Of a stretch of 49,529 bases of DNA, positions 1 through 8,400 are shown in pieces. Both the position numbers and the translations under genes were made by a program. This DNA is from Roseburia sp. Its GTDB lineage: Bacteria; Bacillota; Clostridia; Christensenellales; Pumilibacteraceae. A model generated the notes under the pieces. The model had not been told where the DNA came from and ran no database searches. It saw nothing but the letters and a program-made list of their open reading frames with translations. Each line of letters begins with the position of its first letter. Positions within the stretch are counted from its first letter, which is position 1. The stretch is from assembly GCA_023665905.1 (NCBI GenBank), contig JAMPDA010000012.1, forward strand, positions 1 to 49,529, written 5' to 3'.

Positions 1-32
1 ACTGATTTCCCATTTTTTAATTGATAATTCAT
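1..32 (-). CDS. 5' end of a gene running off the left edge
   Basis: An ATG on the minus strand (CAT at 30-32) opens a frame that starts MNYQLKNGKS and stays open to the window edge. A GAGGTGG Shine-Dalgarno-like run lies just upstream (about 35-41), and a promoter with an extended -10 is found further upstream at 61-89. Only ten codons are visible, so no function can be assigned. The combination of promoter, ribosome site and start codon is what supports a real gene. Confidence 0.5.
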   Translation of the reverse strand, partial: MNYQLKNGKS

Positions 33-60
33 ACACCACCTCGATATTGTCTATTATTGT

Positions 61-89
61 ATTATAGCACAGCTTAAATAATAATGCAA
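61..89 (-). promoter_or_regulatory. sigma-A promoter of the edge gene
   Basis: On the minus strand TTGCAT (84-89) is followed after 17 bp by TATAAT (61-66). A TGC immediately before the -10 gives an extended -10 element. It points at the partial gene starting at 32, leaving a leader of about 20-25 nt that contains the ribosome site. Confidence 0.6.
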
Positions 90-105
90 TAAACTTTGGC
101 GCTAT

Positions 106-162
106 GGCGGGCGCTTGATATACAACAAGTGCGCCGCTGCGCGACACAATCAAGCACCCGCC
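106..162. repeat. inverted repeat upstream of the edge gene
   Basis: Arms GGCGGGCGCTTGAT (106-119) and ATCAAGCACCCGCC (149-162) pair at 13 of 14 positions around a GC-rich loop. It lies just upstream of the promoter at 61-89. It could be an operator, or a terminator-like remnant without a T-run. Function unknown. Confidence 0.4.
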
Positions 163-288
163 GCAAAGAAACGAACGAACGGAAAACAATCAAAGCGGAC
201 AAAGGCGATCGCCGTAATATCTCCCAAATAATAATGAAGTCGACGCACAGCGACTAATGAAGTAATGAAGCGAAGCGACTAAAGCACC

Positions 289-754
289 GACAAGCGGTGC
301 ATATACGCATTTGGGGTGGATTGCCGCGGATTCGCGGCGGGCTTTGCGTTGCCATATTCCCTACTCGTTACTATTCAACTATCATTAAAAATAAAAGCTC
401 GTTCCGCATCGGACGGCGCAAGCGCCTAACGAACCATGCACGGATAGTGCAACACTTTTCTATATTCACTCATCTTGCCGTGCATGGTCGCACCACCCCC
501 GTCCACCATGAAAAAATCACAGACAAGCGGTGCATATACGCATTTGTGGTGGATTGCCGCGGATTCGCGGCGGGCTTTGCGTTGCCATATTCCCTACTCG
601 TTACTATTCAACTATCATTAAAAATAAAAGCTCGTTCCGCATCGGACGGCGCAAGCGCCTAACGAACCATGCACGGATAGTGCAACACTTTTCTATATTC
701 ACTCATCTTGCCGTGCATGGTCGCACCACCCCCGTCCACCACGAAAAAAGCACC
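289..754. repeat. two tandem 233-bp repeats next to tRNA-Tyr
   Basis: Two near-identical 233-bp units (289-521 and 522-754) are followed by the start of a third, which runs into tRNA-Tyr at 755-790. Each unit contains an inverted repeat CCATGCACGG / CCGTGCATGG (434-443/478-487 and 667-676/711-720). Each also carries a stretch matching the 3' end of the adjacent tRNA-Tyr in inverted orientation (around 491-508 and 724-741), and a GCACCG...CGGTGC hairpin, intact at its junctions with flanking DNA and decayed between the units. The units probably arose by duplication of the tRNA 3' end plus terminator. No coding capacity is convincing. Confidence 0.8.
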
Positions 755-766
755 GACAAGCGGTGC
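744..766 (-). terminator. Rho-independent terminator of the tRNA operon
   Basis: On the minus strand GCACCG-CTTGT-CGGTGC is followed by six Ts, 7 nt after the CCA end of tRNA-Tyr. The hairpin sits inside a longer inverted repeat whose outer arms (about 726-744 and 770-788) include the tRNA-Tyr 3' end. Confidence 0.8.
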
Positions 767-773
767 ATTTTCG

Positions 774-858
774 TGGTGGACGGGGGTGGATTCGAACCAC
801 CGAAAGCGAAGCTGACAGATTTACAGTCTGTTCCCTTTGGCCACTCGGGAACCCGTCC
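774..858 (-). tRNA. tRNA-Tyr (GTA)
   Basis: A class II tRNA on the minus strand with a long variable arm. The acceptor stem GGACGGG/CCCGTCC is perfect, the anticodon loop CTGTAAA gives anticodon GTA, the T-loop GGTTCGAATCC is present, and the CCA is encoded. It is the last gene of the seven-tRNA operon. Confidence 0.95.
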
Positions 859-861
859 TTA

Positions 862-937
862 TGGTGATCCATCCGCGATTCGAACGCGGGACAACTTGAT
901 TAAAAGTCAAGTGCTCTACCGACTGAGCTAATGGACC
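862..937 (-). tRNA. tRNA-Lys (TTT)
   Basis: Minus strand, 76 nt. The acceptor GGTCCAT pairs with ATGGATC, with one G-T wobble. The anticodon loop CTTTTAA reads TTT, and CCA is encoded. It lies 3 nt upstream of tRNA-Tyr in the same transcript. Confidence 0.95.
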
Positions 938-940
938 GTA

Positions 941-1015
941 TGGCTGGGGTAGTAGGATTCGAACCTACGGATAACGGAGTCAGAGTCCGTTGCCTTACCG
1001 CTTGGCGATACCCCA
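941..1015 (-). tRNA. tRNA-Gln (CTG)
   Basis: Minus strand, 75 nt. The acceptor TGGGGTA pairs with TACCCCA, the anticodon loop CTCTGAC reads CTG, and CCA is encoded. It is a sister of the neighbouring tRNA-Gln(TTG), with the same D-arm sequence. Confidence 0.94.
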
Positions 1016-1034
1016 ATATTGTCGGCATGGAGAG

Positions 1035-1109
1035 TGGCAGGGGTAGCAGGATTCGAACCTGCGAGTGCGAAAGTCAAAGTCTCGTGCCTTACCGCTTGGC
1101 GATACCCCT
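1035..1109 (-). tRNA. tRNA-Gln (TTG)
   Basis: Minus strand, 75 nt. The acceptor AGGGGTA pairs with TACCCCT, the anticodon loop CTTTGAC reads TTG, and CCA is encoded. The two Gln isoacceptors look like a local duplication that has diverged. Confidence 0.94.
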
Positions 1110-1112
1110 TCA

Positions 1113-1191
1113 TGGGGTGGGTAAAGGGATTCGAACCCTTGGCCTCTAGAGCCACAATCTAGCGCTCTAACCAAACTGAGCTATACCCACC
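1113..1191 (-). tRNA. tRNA-His (GTG)
   Basis: Minus strand. The acceptor GTGGGTA pairs with TACCCAC, the discriminator base is C, and a G at position -1 (1191) is encoded; both are hallmarks of bacterial tRNA-His. The anticodon loop reads GTG, and CCA is encoded. Confidence 0.95.
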
Positions 1192-1195
1192 ATAA

Positions 1196-1272
1196 TGGCA
1201 CGCCCGGGGGGATTTGAACCCTCGACAAACGCCTTAGAAGGGCGCTGCTCTATCCAGCTGAGCTACGGGCGC
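1196..1272 (-). tRNA. tRNA-Arg (TCT)
   Basis: Minus strand, 77 nt. The acceptor GCGCCCG pairs with CGGGCGT with a terminal G-T pair. The anticodon loop CTTCTAA reads TCT (AGA codons), and CCA is encoded. Confidence 0.94.
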
Positions 1273-1277
1273 ACGGC

Positions 1278-1351
1278 TGGAGCGGGTGATGGGAATCGAA
1301 CCCACGTGGTCGGCTTGGAAGGCCGAAACTCTACCATTGAGCTACACCCGC
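1278..1351 (-). tRNA. tRNA-Gly (TCC)
   Basis: Minus strand, 74 nt. The acceptor GCGGGTG pairs with CACCCGC, the anticodon loop CTTCCAA reads TCC, and CCA is encoded. It is the first gene of the tRNA operon, just downstream of the promoter at 1364-1392. Confidence 0.95.
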
Positions 1352-1363
1352 ACGTGCTTATCA

Positions 1364-1392
1364 AGAATATCATATTCCGTTGCGTTTGTCAA
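1364..1392 (-). promoter_or_regulatory. sigma-A promoter of the tRNA operon
   Basis: On the minus strand TTGACA (1387-1392), 17 bp, then TATTCT (1364-1369). Transcription would start a few bases before tRNA-Gly and run through all seven tRNAs to the terminator at 744-766. Confidence 0.8.
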
Positions 1393-1568
1393 CGATTTTG
1401 ATTGCCTTAATAAAATTAATTATCGATAGTATAATACCTAATTTATTTCCGTCGCAGTATTCGGTGCGCGAGCGGCGTTGCCGCAGGCGTTGATTTAAAC
1501 TTATTTGCGTTTGCGCCGTGCGCTCAAGCGTTCCGCATAAGCGCTTCCCTGCTCTACCGATATATAAA

Positions 1569-2036
1569 CTATACAAAGCCTTCTTTACTGAAGAACATTT
1601 CGCCGTCGCCGGCGACAGCCGCGTACGTGCCGTATGCCCTGCCGTGGAGCGCGCCGGGGTTGATAAAGTGCACGCCGTCTATTATCCTGTCGAAAAACAT
1701 GTGCGTATGCCCGAAAAACACGAGATTGCACTGCATTTGCTTCGCCACTTTGAGGAGCGGCGTGATACTGCGTCTGACGTCGAACTTGTGTCCGTGCGTG
1801 ACGAGCACGCGCGTATTGCCGAGCACCATGCTCGAGATCTCCGGAACGGACGGGTCGAGATCGTTGTTGCCGCGCACGCAGACGATAGGCACGGATATGA
1901 CACTGCGCAAAAGCATGAGATCGCTCACGCCGTCGCCGCAAAATATCAGGTAGTCCGACGCATTTATTATCGGCAAAATACGTTTGAGCCGTAAAAGATC
2001 GTGATGTATATCGGAAATTATAACCAGCTTGTACAA
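1569..2036 (-). CDS. YfcE/MJ0936-type metallophosphodiesterase
   Basis: A 155-residue cytosolic calcineurin-like phosphoesterase that should hydrolyse small phosphodiesters with a dinuclear metal centre. All family motifs are visible: SDIHH at 8-12, CGDG at 33-36, RGNND at 55-59, THGH at 80-83 and GHTH at 109-112, which together supply the Asp, Asn and His metal ligands. Length is normal for the YfcE family. It follows rdgB by 43 bp on the same strand, a pairing common in Firmicutes, so the two are probably co-transcribed. The physiological substrate of this family is generally unknown, so no finer role is offered. Upstream on the plus strand, at 1430-1448, is a stray copy of the 18-bp end motif of the interspersed repeats at 2728 and 17751. 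Confidence 0.88.
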   Translation of the reverse strand: MYKLVIISDIHHDLLRLKRILPIINASDYLIFCGDGVSDLMLLRSVISVPIVCVRGNNDLDPSVPEISSMVLGNTRVLVTHGHKFDVRRSITPLLKVAKQMQCNLVFFGHTHMFFDRIIDGVHFINPGALHGRAYGTYAAVAGDGEMFFSKEGFV

Positions 2037-2079
2037 GATATACGCTCCGTTTTTACTCGCCTCGCGAACGACTTAAGCG

Positions 2080-2655
2080 TCAGTCCGCCCGACCCTCCAA
2101 TTTGCTTTTAAGCGCAGCAAGCGCGCGTGCGCGGTGACTGACCGCGTTCTTTTCCCGTGCGGACGCGACGGCAAACGTCTTGTTGAGATCGTCACTAATG
2201 AATATCGGATCGTAGCCGAAACCGCCGTTGCCTTCTGGCGCGAGCGCTATCCTGCCGTGTGCTTCGCCCGTCGCTTCGACGACGGTGCGCCCGTCGAAAT
2301 AAACTATACAGCAAGCGAAATGCGCCGAACGGTTTGTAATGCCGTCGAGCTCGGACAGAAGCTTGTTGATATTATCCACGTCCGTTCCGCCGCTGTACCG
2401 CGCCGACATGATCCCCGGCGCGCCGCCGAGCGCGTCTACGCACAGTCCGCTGTCGTCCGCCAGCGTCGGCATTTTGCAAACATCGTAAAGCGCGCGAGCT
2501 TTTATGAGCGCGTTCTCGTAAAAATTCGCGCCCGTTTCCTCGACGTCGAACGCGACGCCCAGCTCCTTCGGCGAAACAACGTCGAAGGTCGGCAGCATTT
2601 CTCTGAATTCCTCGAGCTTGCCTTTATTCCCCGTTGCCAAAACGATCTTTTTCAT
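2080..2655 (-). CDS. rdgB: XTP/dITP pyrophosphatase (RdgB/HAM1 family)
   Basis: A 191-residue house-cleaning enzyme that converts non-canonical purine triphosphates (dITP, XTP) to monophosphates plus pyrophosphate, so that deaminated bases are not incorporated. Signature motifs are ATGNKGK (7-13), the metal-binding ADDSGL (66-71), PGIMSARYSG (80-89) and, near the C-terminus, GFGYDPIF and SHRARAL. Length and order are canonical. No Shine-Dalgarno precedes the ATG; instead a promoter -10 ends 8 bp upstream, so the mRNA is probably leaderless. The downstream YfcE-type gene probably shares the transcript. Confidence 0.95.
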   Translation of the reverse strand: MKKIVLATGNKGKLEEFREMLPTFDVVSPKELGVAFDVEETGANFYENALIKARALYDVCKMPTLADDSGLCVDALGGAPGIMSARYSGGTDVDNINKLLSELDGITNRSAHFACCIVYFDGRTVVEATGEAHGRIALAPEGNGGFGYDPIFISDDLNKTFAVASAREKNAVSHRARALAALKSKLEGRAD

Positions 2656-2663
2656 GCAGATAT

Positions 2664-2692
2664 ATTTTACTACTTTTTTTTGCCATTATCAA
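2664..2692 (-). promoter_or_regulatory. promoter of rdgB, predicted leaderless
   Basis: On the minus strand TTGATA (2687-2692), 17 bp, TAAAAT (2664-2669). The ATG of rdgB begins 8 nt after the -10, so transcription should begin at or next to the start codon. Confidence 0.6.
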
Positions 2693-2727
2693 GCGCTATG
2701 CGGCTCAATAACGCAATTTTTTCGATT

Positions 2728-2941
2728 GATTCGAGGAGCAAATTTGCTTGCTTGCAATGGCAAATTTGCGACGACGACAAATTTGGTGTAATACCCCGCC
2801 GCTTGCGGCGGAACACCCGTAGGGTGCTCCAGGGCAAGCATACGCGCAATTACAAGCGAGAACGTAAGCAATGTTTCGTGCAACATTCGGTTGCCGTGCG
2901 GGTCTAGGGCTTGCCCTGGGGTATAATACCTAATTTATTTT
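2728..2941. repeat. interspersed modular repeat, copy A
   Basis: The 350-bp gap between rdgB and tRNA-Leu is filled by a hairpin-rich element. From left to right it has a TTCGAGGAGCAAATTTGCTTG segment, a CCGCCGCTTGCGGCGG hairpin, ACACCCGTAGGGTG, an inverted repeat AGGGCAAGC...GCTTGCCCT enclosing a 60-bp module (GTAAGCAATG...TTGC), and the end motif TATAATACCTAATTTATT. Copy B at 17751-17954 has the same modules in a different order, and copy C begins at about 49386. No ORF is convincing. It resembles a non-autonomous palindromic element or a structured RNA. Confidence 0.75.
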
Positions 2942-2964
2942 CGTCCCCGTATTTACGTATTTAC

Positions 2965-2993
2965 TTGCAAAACGCTACGCCGTGTGATAGAAT
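2965..2993 (+). promoter_or_regulatory. sigma-A promoter of tRNA-Leu
   Basis: TTGCAA (2965-2970), 17 bp, TAGAAT (2988-2993), ending 10 bp before the first base of tRNA-Leu. Confidence 0.75.
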
Positions 2994-3003
2994 ATTCCTG
3001 TAC

Positions 3004-3085
3004 GCGAGCGTGGCGAAATGGCAGACGCGCCGGACTTAGGATCCGGTGGGAAACCGTGCAGGTTCAAGTCCTGTCGCTCGCACCA
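3004..3085 (+). tRNA. tRNA-Leu (TAG)
   Basis: A class II tRNA of 82 nt. The acceptor GCGAGCG/CGCTCGC is perfect, the anticodon loop CTTAGGA reads TAG (CUA codons), the variable arm is long, and CCA is encoded. It is a single-gene transcript from the promoter at 2965-2993. Confidence 0.95.
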
Positions 3086-3219
3086 ACTCTTAATAGCTTG
3101 AACTTCTTTATCGTAAAAAAGACGTTCGGGCTATTTTGCTTATTGGAAAAATTTGAGAACTTTAATAAATGAAAACACACAAATGCAACGATACGTTGCG
3201 TAATGCAAATGCGAAAAAA

Positions 3220-3248
3220 TAGACTTTTATTTGCTGTTATGCTACAAT
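3220..3248 (+). promoter_or_regulatory. promoter of the XRE membrane regulator
   Basis: TAGACT (3220-3225), 17 bp, TACAAT (3243-3248), with TGC giving an extended -10. A perfect inverted repeat GCAACG-ATA-CGTTGC at 3185-3199 lies about 20 bp upstream and is a plausible operator for the encoded HTH protein. Confidence 0.6.
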
Positions 3249-3276
3249 TTTATTGATTAAAGCAGGAGCAAGACAA

Positions 3277-3810
3277 ATGAAACTGTATGAAAAATTATCA
3301 GCCTTGCGAAAAAGTCATAATTATACGCAAGAGCAGTTGGCAAAAAAACTCAGCGTAACGCGCCAAACCGTATCGAAATGGGAAATGGGTATAAGCGAAC
3401 CGTCGTTAGACCTGTTAGATAAAATCGCGGGCATTTACAATTGCACGGTTGACGAATTGATGGGAAGAAGCGATAAGAATATCATTGCCGAAAAACCCAT
3501 AGCCGAAGCAGAGCCTAAATATAATGCACAAACTTATAAGGAACCGTTTTGGAATATTTATAAGGAAGCATTTTTAGTTTTGATTGTAGGCATAATTCTT
3601 ACCGGAATATGTTATTTCGTTAATCGTTATTCGCTAAGTACGCTTTCCATTACAGCTTTTATAGCAATAGAGTGTCCAATATTCATAATCGGCACTATTG
3701 TTACCGTAATAAGCGATGAACGGATTAAGACAAAAAGCGGCATGCTTGATTTGATATTGCCACTTGTATTAGTTGTCGGTGTGCAAATTCTATTCGGCGT
3801 TTTAGCATAG
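3277..3810 (+). CDS. XRE-family HTH regulator with membrane domain
   Basis: A 177-residue protein. Residues about 4-60 are a Cro/C1-type helix-turn-helix (SVTRQTVSKWE recognition region), ending in the common VDELMG boundary. The C-terminal half has about three hydrophobic helices (near 95-111, 122-145 and 155-177). This arrangement, HTH plus a small membrane domain, is common in Firmicutes and usually represses its own gene or a nearby transporter. The start at 3277 is chosen because AGGAG lies 9 bp upstream; an earlier in-frame ATG at 3253 has no ribosome site. It is convergent with the double-HTH regulator at 3955-5430. Target genes are unknown; the palindrome at 3185-3199 suggests autoregulation. 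Confidence 0.85.
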   Translation: MKLYEKLSALRKSHNYTQEQLAKKLSVTRQTVSKWEMGISEPSLDLLDKIAGIYNCTVDELMGRSDKNIIAEKPIAEAEPKYNAQTYKEPFWNIYKEAFLVLIVGIILTGICYFVNRYSLSTLSITAFIAIECPIFIIGTIVTVISDERIKTKSGMLDLILPLVLVVGVQILFGVLA

Positions 3811-3954
3811 CATTATAAAATACAGGCAGAGTGTTTTGGATCTACCTGCCCTGCCGCTCATCTCATTTTTTCTTTACCTATGCCTCCCAAAAATTCAGTC
3901 AAAGCACGACTATCGCTACTGAATACGGTCAGACGCTTAAAGCAAAACGATACG

Positions 3955-5430
3955 CTATTTATGAAAAACGACGAGCCGAGGGCGATCGTCCACCCTCACC
4001 CATTTACCGACGTTACTGTACCAGACGGCTTCGTACCGGTTTACCGCGACATTATCGTCGTTGAACAGATCGCCGTTTGTCGGGTCGTAATTGAGCCACT
4101 CGGATAACGCTTGGTCGAGCATATCCGGCGTAACGAGCGCCGACAAGCTGAAATCGACGCTGCTGCTTGTTTGACCGTACAGCGGATTTACCGCGTCTAT
4201 ATCGGCAACCGTGGTTATGCAGCCGTTGAGCTGTGTGCCCGAAACGACATAGCCCGCAATGCTTCCGCTGTGCTTGACGGGCATGGGATCGTCCGCCGCC
4301 GTCGGACTGCCGTAAACGGACGCGACGTCGCCGTTGTTGACGCTGAACGCCACCGTGCCGCTCGTCATGTAGCCCACGATACCGCCGGCATAGTCGGCGC
4401 ACGATATCGACGCGGTATTCTCGATGTTTCTCAAATTGCCGTAATTGCTGCCTACGACCCCGCCGATATACCTCTGCCCGGGGAGATCGATATTTCCCGA
4501 CACCCACACATTTTCCAAATATCCGTAGTTGGTGACGACCACTCCGCCCACTCTGTCGTTCATGCCGACCGTAGCCGTTATATCGATGTCGAAGTGGACA
4601 TTGCTTATGCGCGCGCCGCCGTGCATATTGCGTATAAACGGCACAGTCAAGCCAGAAACGGAGTATCCCCTGCCGTCGATGACCGCGTTGAAACCGTCGA
4701 TAGTCGCATGCCCATCGGCAATGATGTCGGCGTTGAAAACAAAGTACGCCGATCCGTCCAAAAAGCTGCCCGAATACGACATAAACTCGTCGTATGTGTT
4801 TATGACGATCACATTTTCGGGCTGCGTCGGGGCGTCCTCGGGCTCGGGCGCTTTGACGCCGAAATACACGCCCAAAAATACGCCCACAGCCACGAGCAAT
4901 ACGGCAACTACGGAAGCTATTATCGCAATATGTTTTTTCTCGGTCTTGCGCTCTTGCGCTTTTTCCGCATTGTCAGGCGGCTCGGCGCAGACGTTTCCGA
5001 TAAAAAGGTCGTGCAACGACACGCCCATTATCTCGCAGAGCTTGGGGAATATAGACAGATCGGGAAAGCCCTGTCCGCACTCCCAGCGGCTCACCGCCTG
5101 ATGCCCGACGAATAACTTTTCGGCTAACTCCTTTTGCGTTATTTCGTTGCTCTTGCGCCACTTTTGGACAGTCTTGCCGAACGACGCGAACGTGACGTCG
5201 TAGGCTTCGGCGAGCTCGACTTTTTTGTCCTCGAAAAGCCCGTCGATCCGAATATGAAAGTAATTGGCAAGGTTGATAATCTGCGGGATATCCGGATAGT
5301 AATTTCCGTTCTCCCAGCCGGAAACGGTCTGCGGCGAAACGCGCAGAAAGTCAGCCAACTGCCGCTGACTGACTTTCCGCTCCCTGCGGAGCAAGACAAT
5401 ATTATTCCTGATATTGCTTACTTCTATCAC
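3955..5430 (-). CDS. double-HTH transmembrane regulator with GLUG-like ectodomain
   Basis: A 491-residue protein. Two complete XRE helix-turn-helix domains lie at about 8-65 and 86-145, followed by a charged stretch, one transmembrane helix (about 167-193, positive-inside) and an outer domain (205-491) of short Gly-rich repeats (VGGVV, AGGIVG, SGSIAG) typical of GLUG-type beta-helices. The outer domain aligns along its length with residues 830-1163 of the lipoprotein encoded 12 bp upstream: YDxF near its start, GGYSV/GRGYSV, NVW, IGGVVGS, DYAGGI, WLNY, and WYS near the end. It is the last gene of the lipoprotein/ABC operon. By architecture it is a one-component transmembrane transcription factor that could sense a cell-surface state and act on DNA directly. 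Target and ligand are inferred, not shown. Confidence 0.85.
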   Translation of the reverse strand: MIEVSNIRNNIVLLRRERKVSQRQLADFLRVSPQTVSGWENGNYYPDIPQIINLANYFHIRIDGLFEDKKVELAEAYDVTFASFGKTVQKWRKSNEITQKELAEKLFVGHQAVSRWECGQGFPDLSIFPKLCEIMGVSLHDLFIGNVCAEPPDNAEKAQERKTEKKHIAIIASVVAVLLVAVGVFLGVYFGVKAPEPEDAPTQPENVIVINTYDEFMSYSGSFLDGSAYFVFNADIIADGHATIDGFNAVIDGRGYSVSGLTVPFIRNMHGGARISNVHFDIDITATVGMNDRVGGVVVTNYGYLENVWVSGNIDLPGQRYIGGVVGSNYGNLRNIENTASISCADYAGGIVGYMTSGTVAFSVNNGDVASVYGSPTAADDPMPVKHSGSIAGYVVSGTQLNGCITTVADIDAVNPLYGQTSSSVDFSLSALVTPDMLDQALSEWLNYDPTNGDLFNDDNVAVNRYEAVWYSNVGKWVRVDDRPRLVVFHK

Positions 5431-5442
5431 CGCTTACCTTGT

Positions 5443-8400
5443 TTATCTCCCTTTGAAATACTCGAGTCTGAATTTGCCGTTGTCGCTGTACCAGGTGCCG
5501 CTGTTCTCCGAGAAGAAATCGGGTCCGCCCTGGTCGCCGCTGTCGTCAACGTATCCTGTATTGCCGTTTATTTGACAAGTCAGGCACTTTTCGCCGATCC
5601 TATGGTAATTGAGCCAGTTGTTGAGAATGTCGGCTGTGGAGTTTCTGTCTACGTGATACGTGCCGTTTAATGTGTTGGGCAAGCCGTTCACGCACTTCGG
5701 ACTGCCGTTGCCGCCCATGTAGCCTGCGATCGCCGCCTGCGCATGTCCGTAAGACACATTCTCGTGCAATCCCTCGGTCGTAGTGACGCAAGCGATCACC
5801 CTGTACGGATACGATGTGCTTCCGACCACGCCGCTCGCGTGCTTGTAATACTTGCCCGCCGCGCCGTTTGTACCGTTGTTCCAAGACCCTTGAGTCGCGG
5901 TCATAATACCCTCGTTGACGGAGTATCTTAGTATCTGACCTCCGCTGTTGAGACTTCCCGCAATGCCGCCCGCGTAATCGAGCGCGGTCACGTTTGCGGA
6001 GTTGAGGCAGTTTTCTATTATCGTGTAATTTCTCGTGTCGCTTCCCGACATGCTGCCGACGACGCCGCCGACGAATTTTACGTTGGGAAGGTTGACCGTG
6101 CCGAGCGTCCATACATTGCCTATATATCCGCTGCTATAGCAGGACACTATTCCGACGTACTGCGTGCGCAACGCCGACATTTTAGTTATATTGGCGGTTA
6201 TCTTTGCGCCGATAAACTGCGCGCCTTTTGCAATGCTCTCGAACATCGGCCGAGTTACGCCCGTGACCGAGTACCCGCCGAAATCGACCGAAGCGTTAAG
6301 TTCGGGAAGCAGCTCGTTGCCGCCCGCGCCGAATGCGACGTTTGCCGTGAATTTGTAATACTTGCCCGAAGCGTTGCCCGTTTTGAGAAGGTGCGACGCG
6401 AACTGATCGTAATTGCTTACCGAATACGGCGATCCCTGCGTGCCGCCGCCCGTCACCTGCGAGGACTTATCTTCTATCCAACTGCCGTAGAGAGCAAAGT
6501 CGTCGGTCACATTGTACGATTCGGGGAGCGGATACGTCCTGTCGCTGTCGAGGAACCATTGATTGAACACATATCCGTTTTTGACCGGATTTACAAGGCC
6601 CGTAATATCGCTCTTGGAGCGCGTGCCCTCATAAGCCAGATCGCTTGCGAATACCGATCCATTCATATCGTAGAACACCACGTGCTTGGCTACGCCGGCT
6701 TCCCACATGGGATAGAGCTTGACGTCCGCGACGACAGTCATGCTGTCGGGGAATTTGGTCGTTAGCGCGCTATCGGTGTACCAGCCGACAAACACAAAGC
6801 CTGTGCGCGCATTGGGCTTGGCAAGCTGATTGTATGTCATAGGTCCGCCGTATCTATGCTCCTCGACCTTGAACACCGTGCCGTCATGGTTATAGTATGT
6901 GAAACTGCGCGTTTCCACTTTCTCCCAACCGGCGTACAGTGTTACGACCTGACCGGAAGTCCCCTGCACCCAGTTCTGCGCGCGAACGGTACAGGCGGCG
7001 TCGGTATACCAGCCCGTAAAGCCGTAGCCGTCGCGAAGCACAGTGCTCGAGTTGTCGCTTATAATAGAATAACCGTACGGGTTCTTCCCCACCTGCGTAA
7101 GCTTAGGCAGACGCGGCGAGCAATCGAAGTATACGACATAGTATCCGCTCGGGATAGTTTCGTACTTGGCGTACAGCGTGGTGTCGGTATATATTATTTC
7201 GTCGAAGTCGAACGGAACGTTGCATGCCGCGTCGCGATACCAGCCCTTGAGATACTGCCCGTTCTTTCTCGGGCTGTACAGCAACGGCGAGATCGTTCTG
7301 CCGCTGACAACGCTCACCGTGCGCGACTGCGTTGCGGACACCGTGCCGCCGCAATAGTCGAACGTCACCGTTCTGTCCACGCCTGTGACTATTGCGTTCC
7401 ACTTGGCGTACAGCGTTATATCGCTGCTTATAGGGCTCGAAAAGTCGAACTTGCCTGTACATTCGATATCGGTATACCAGCCTGCGAAATAATAGCCGCT
7501 GTACGACGGATAGTACGGCTCGACGATATACGGCGACGATTTCGACACCGTTTGGCTCGTCACATCCGTGCCGCCGCGCGTATCGAACGTCACTATGTAC
7601 GCGTCATCCCACTTGGCGTAGTACATAGTGTTTGCATTTATAACCTGCGCGCTCACGTTGACGGGCGTACCCGAAACGGTCGTCCAGCCGCAAAAAACCT
7701 TGCCGAGAAGCGTGGGATCTTCCGGCTCGATAGCCGTATCTCCGTGCGAAATGTACTGCGTCGGCACCGACGATCCGTCGCCCACTTCAAAGCCGACTTT
7801 ATGTACTGCGCGCACCTGCAAAACGCCGCTGTCTGCGTCGTAGCTTTGCGTAAGTACGCCGCCGCAGAAGCGATCGAGGCTGAGCCTGCCGTCCGAATCC
7901 CTCACCCAAACGGTGTAATAATCGTCCAAAGAGCTGTTCTTTTCCACACGGCTCGCATTGGAAAGATCGGCGATTACACGCTCGCCGCTTAGGTTGTACG
8001 CCTCGTTGAACGTCCAGCCGCTGCCCAGCACGTACACCTTGCTGTATACGACGAGCACGCGCGAATCGCACAGCGGATTGAACTTATAACCCTTGCGACC
8101 GCTCGCAGGATTGGGCGTTTGGCTGACGTTGTAGTTCCAGCCGTTGAAGTCGCCGACGATCTTGGGTATGCCGAACGTCACGACCGTGCCGTGTTCGGCG
8201 ACAGGTTCTTCGTCGCTCCACTTGGCGTACAGCGTTATGTTGTTCAAAACCGCCGAGTCGAAGTCGTATTCTATATTGTAATTTGTGTCCGTAAACCAGC
8301 CTGCAAAATATTTTTCGTCCTTGTACGGCTCGACCGGATATGTAGCTTTTTCGTTTATCCTGACGAGCTGCTTATCTACTTCACTGCCGCCGCGGCTGTC

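Noticed and set aside
289..754. Possible CRISPR array in the tandem repeats
   Set aside because: The units are 233 bp and directly abutting, with no 25-40 bp repeats separated by unique spacers and no cas genes.
755..788. Attachment site of an integrative element at tRNA-Tyr
   Set aside because: No direct copy of the tRNA 3' end longer than about 7 bp is seen in the tRNA orientation, and no integrase or mobile genes are in the window.
297..931. Open frames of about 120-130 codons over the tandem repeats and tRNAs
   Set aside because: The frames arise because the repeat unit happens to be open and they run straight through tRNA genes; no ribosome site or recognisable protein.
3811..3954. Terminator between the convergent XRE and double-HTH genes
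   Set aside because: Only a weak bulged stem (CAGGCAG/CTGCCCTG) with a distant T-run at about 3867-3875 is visible; not strong enough to list.
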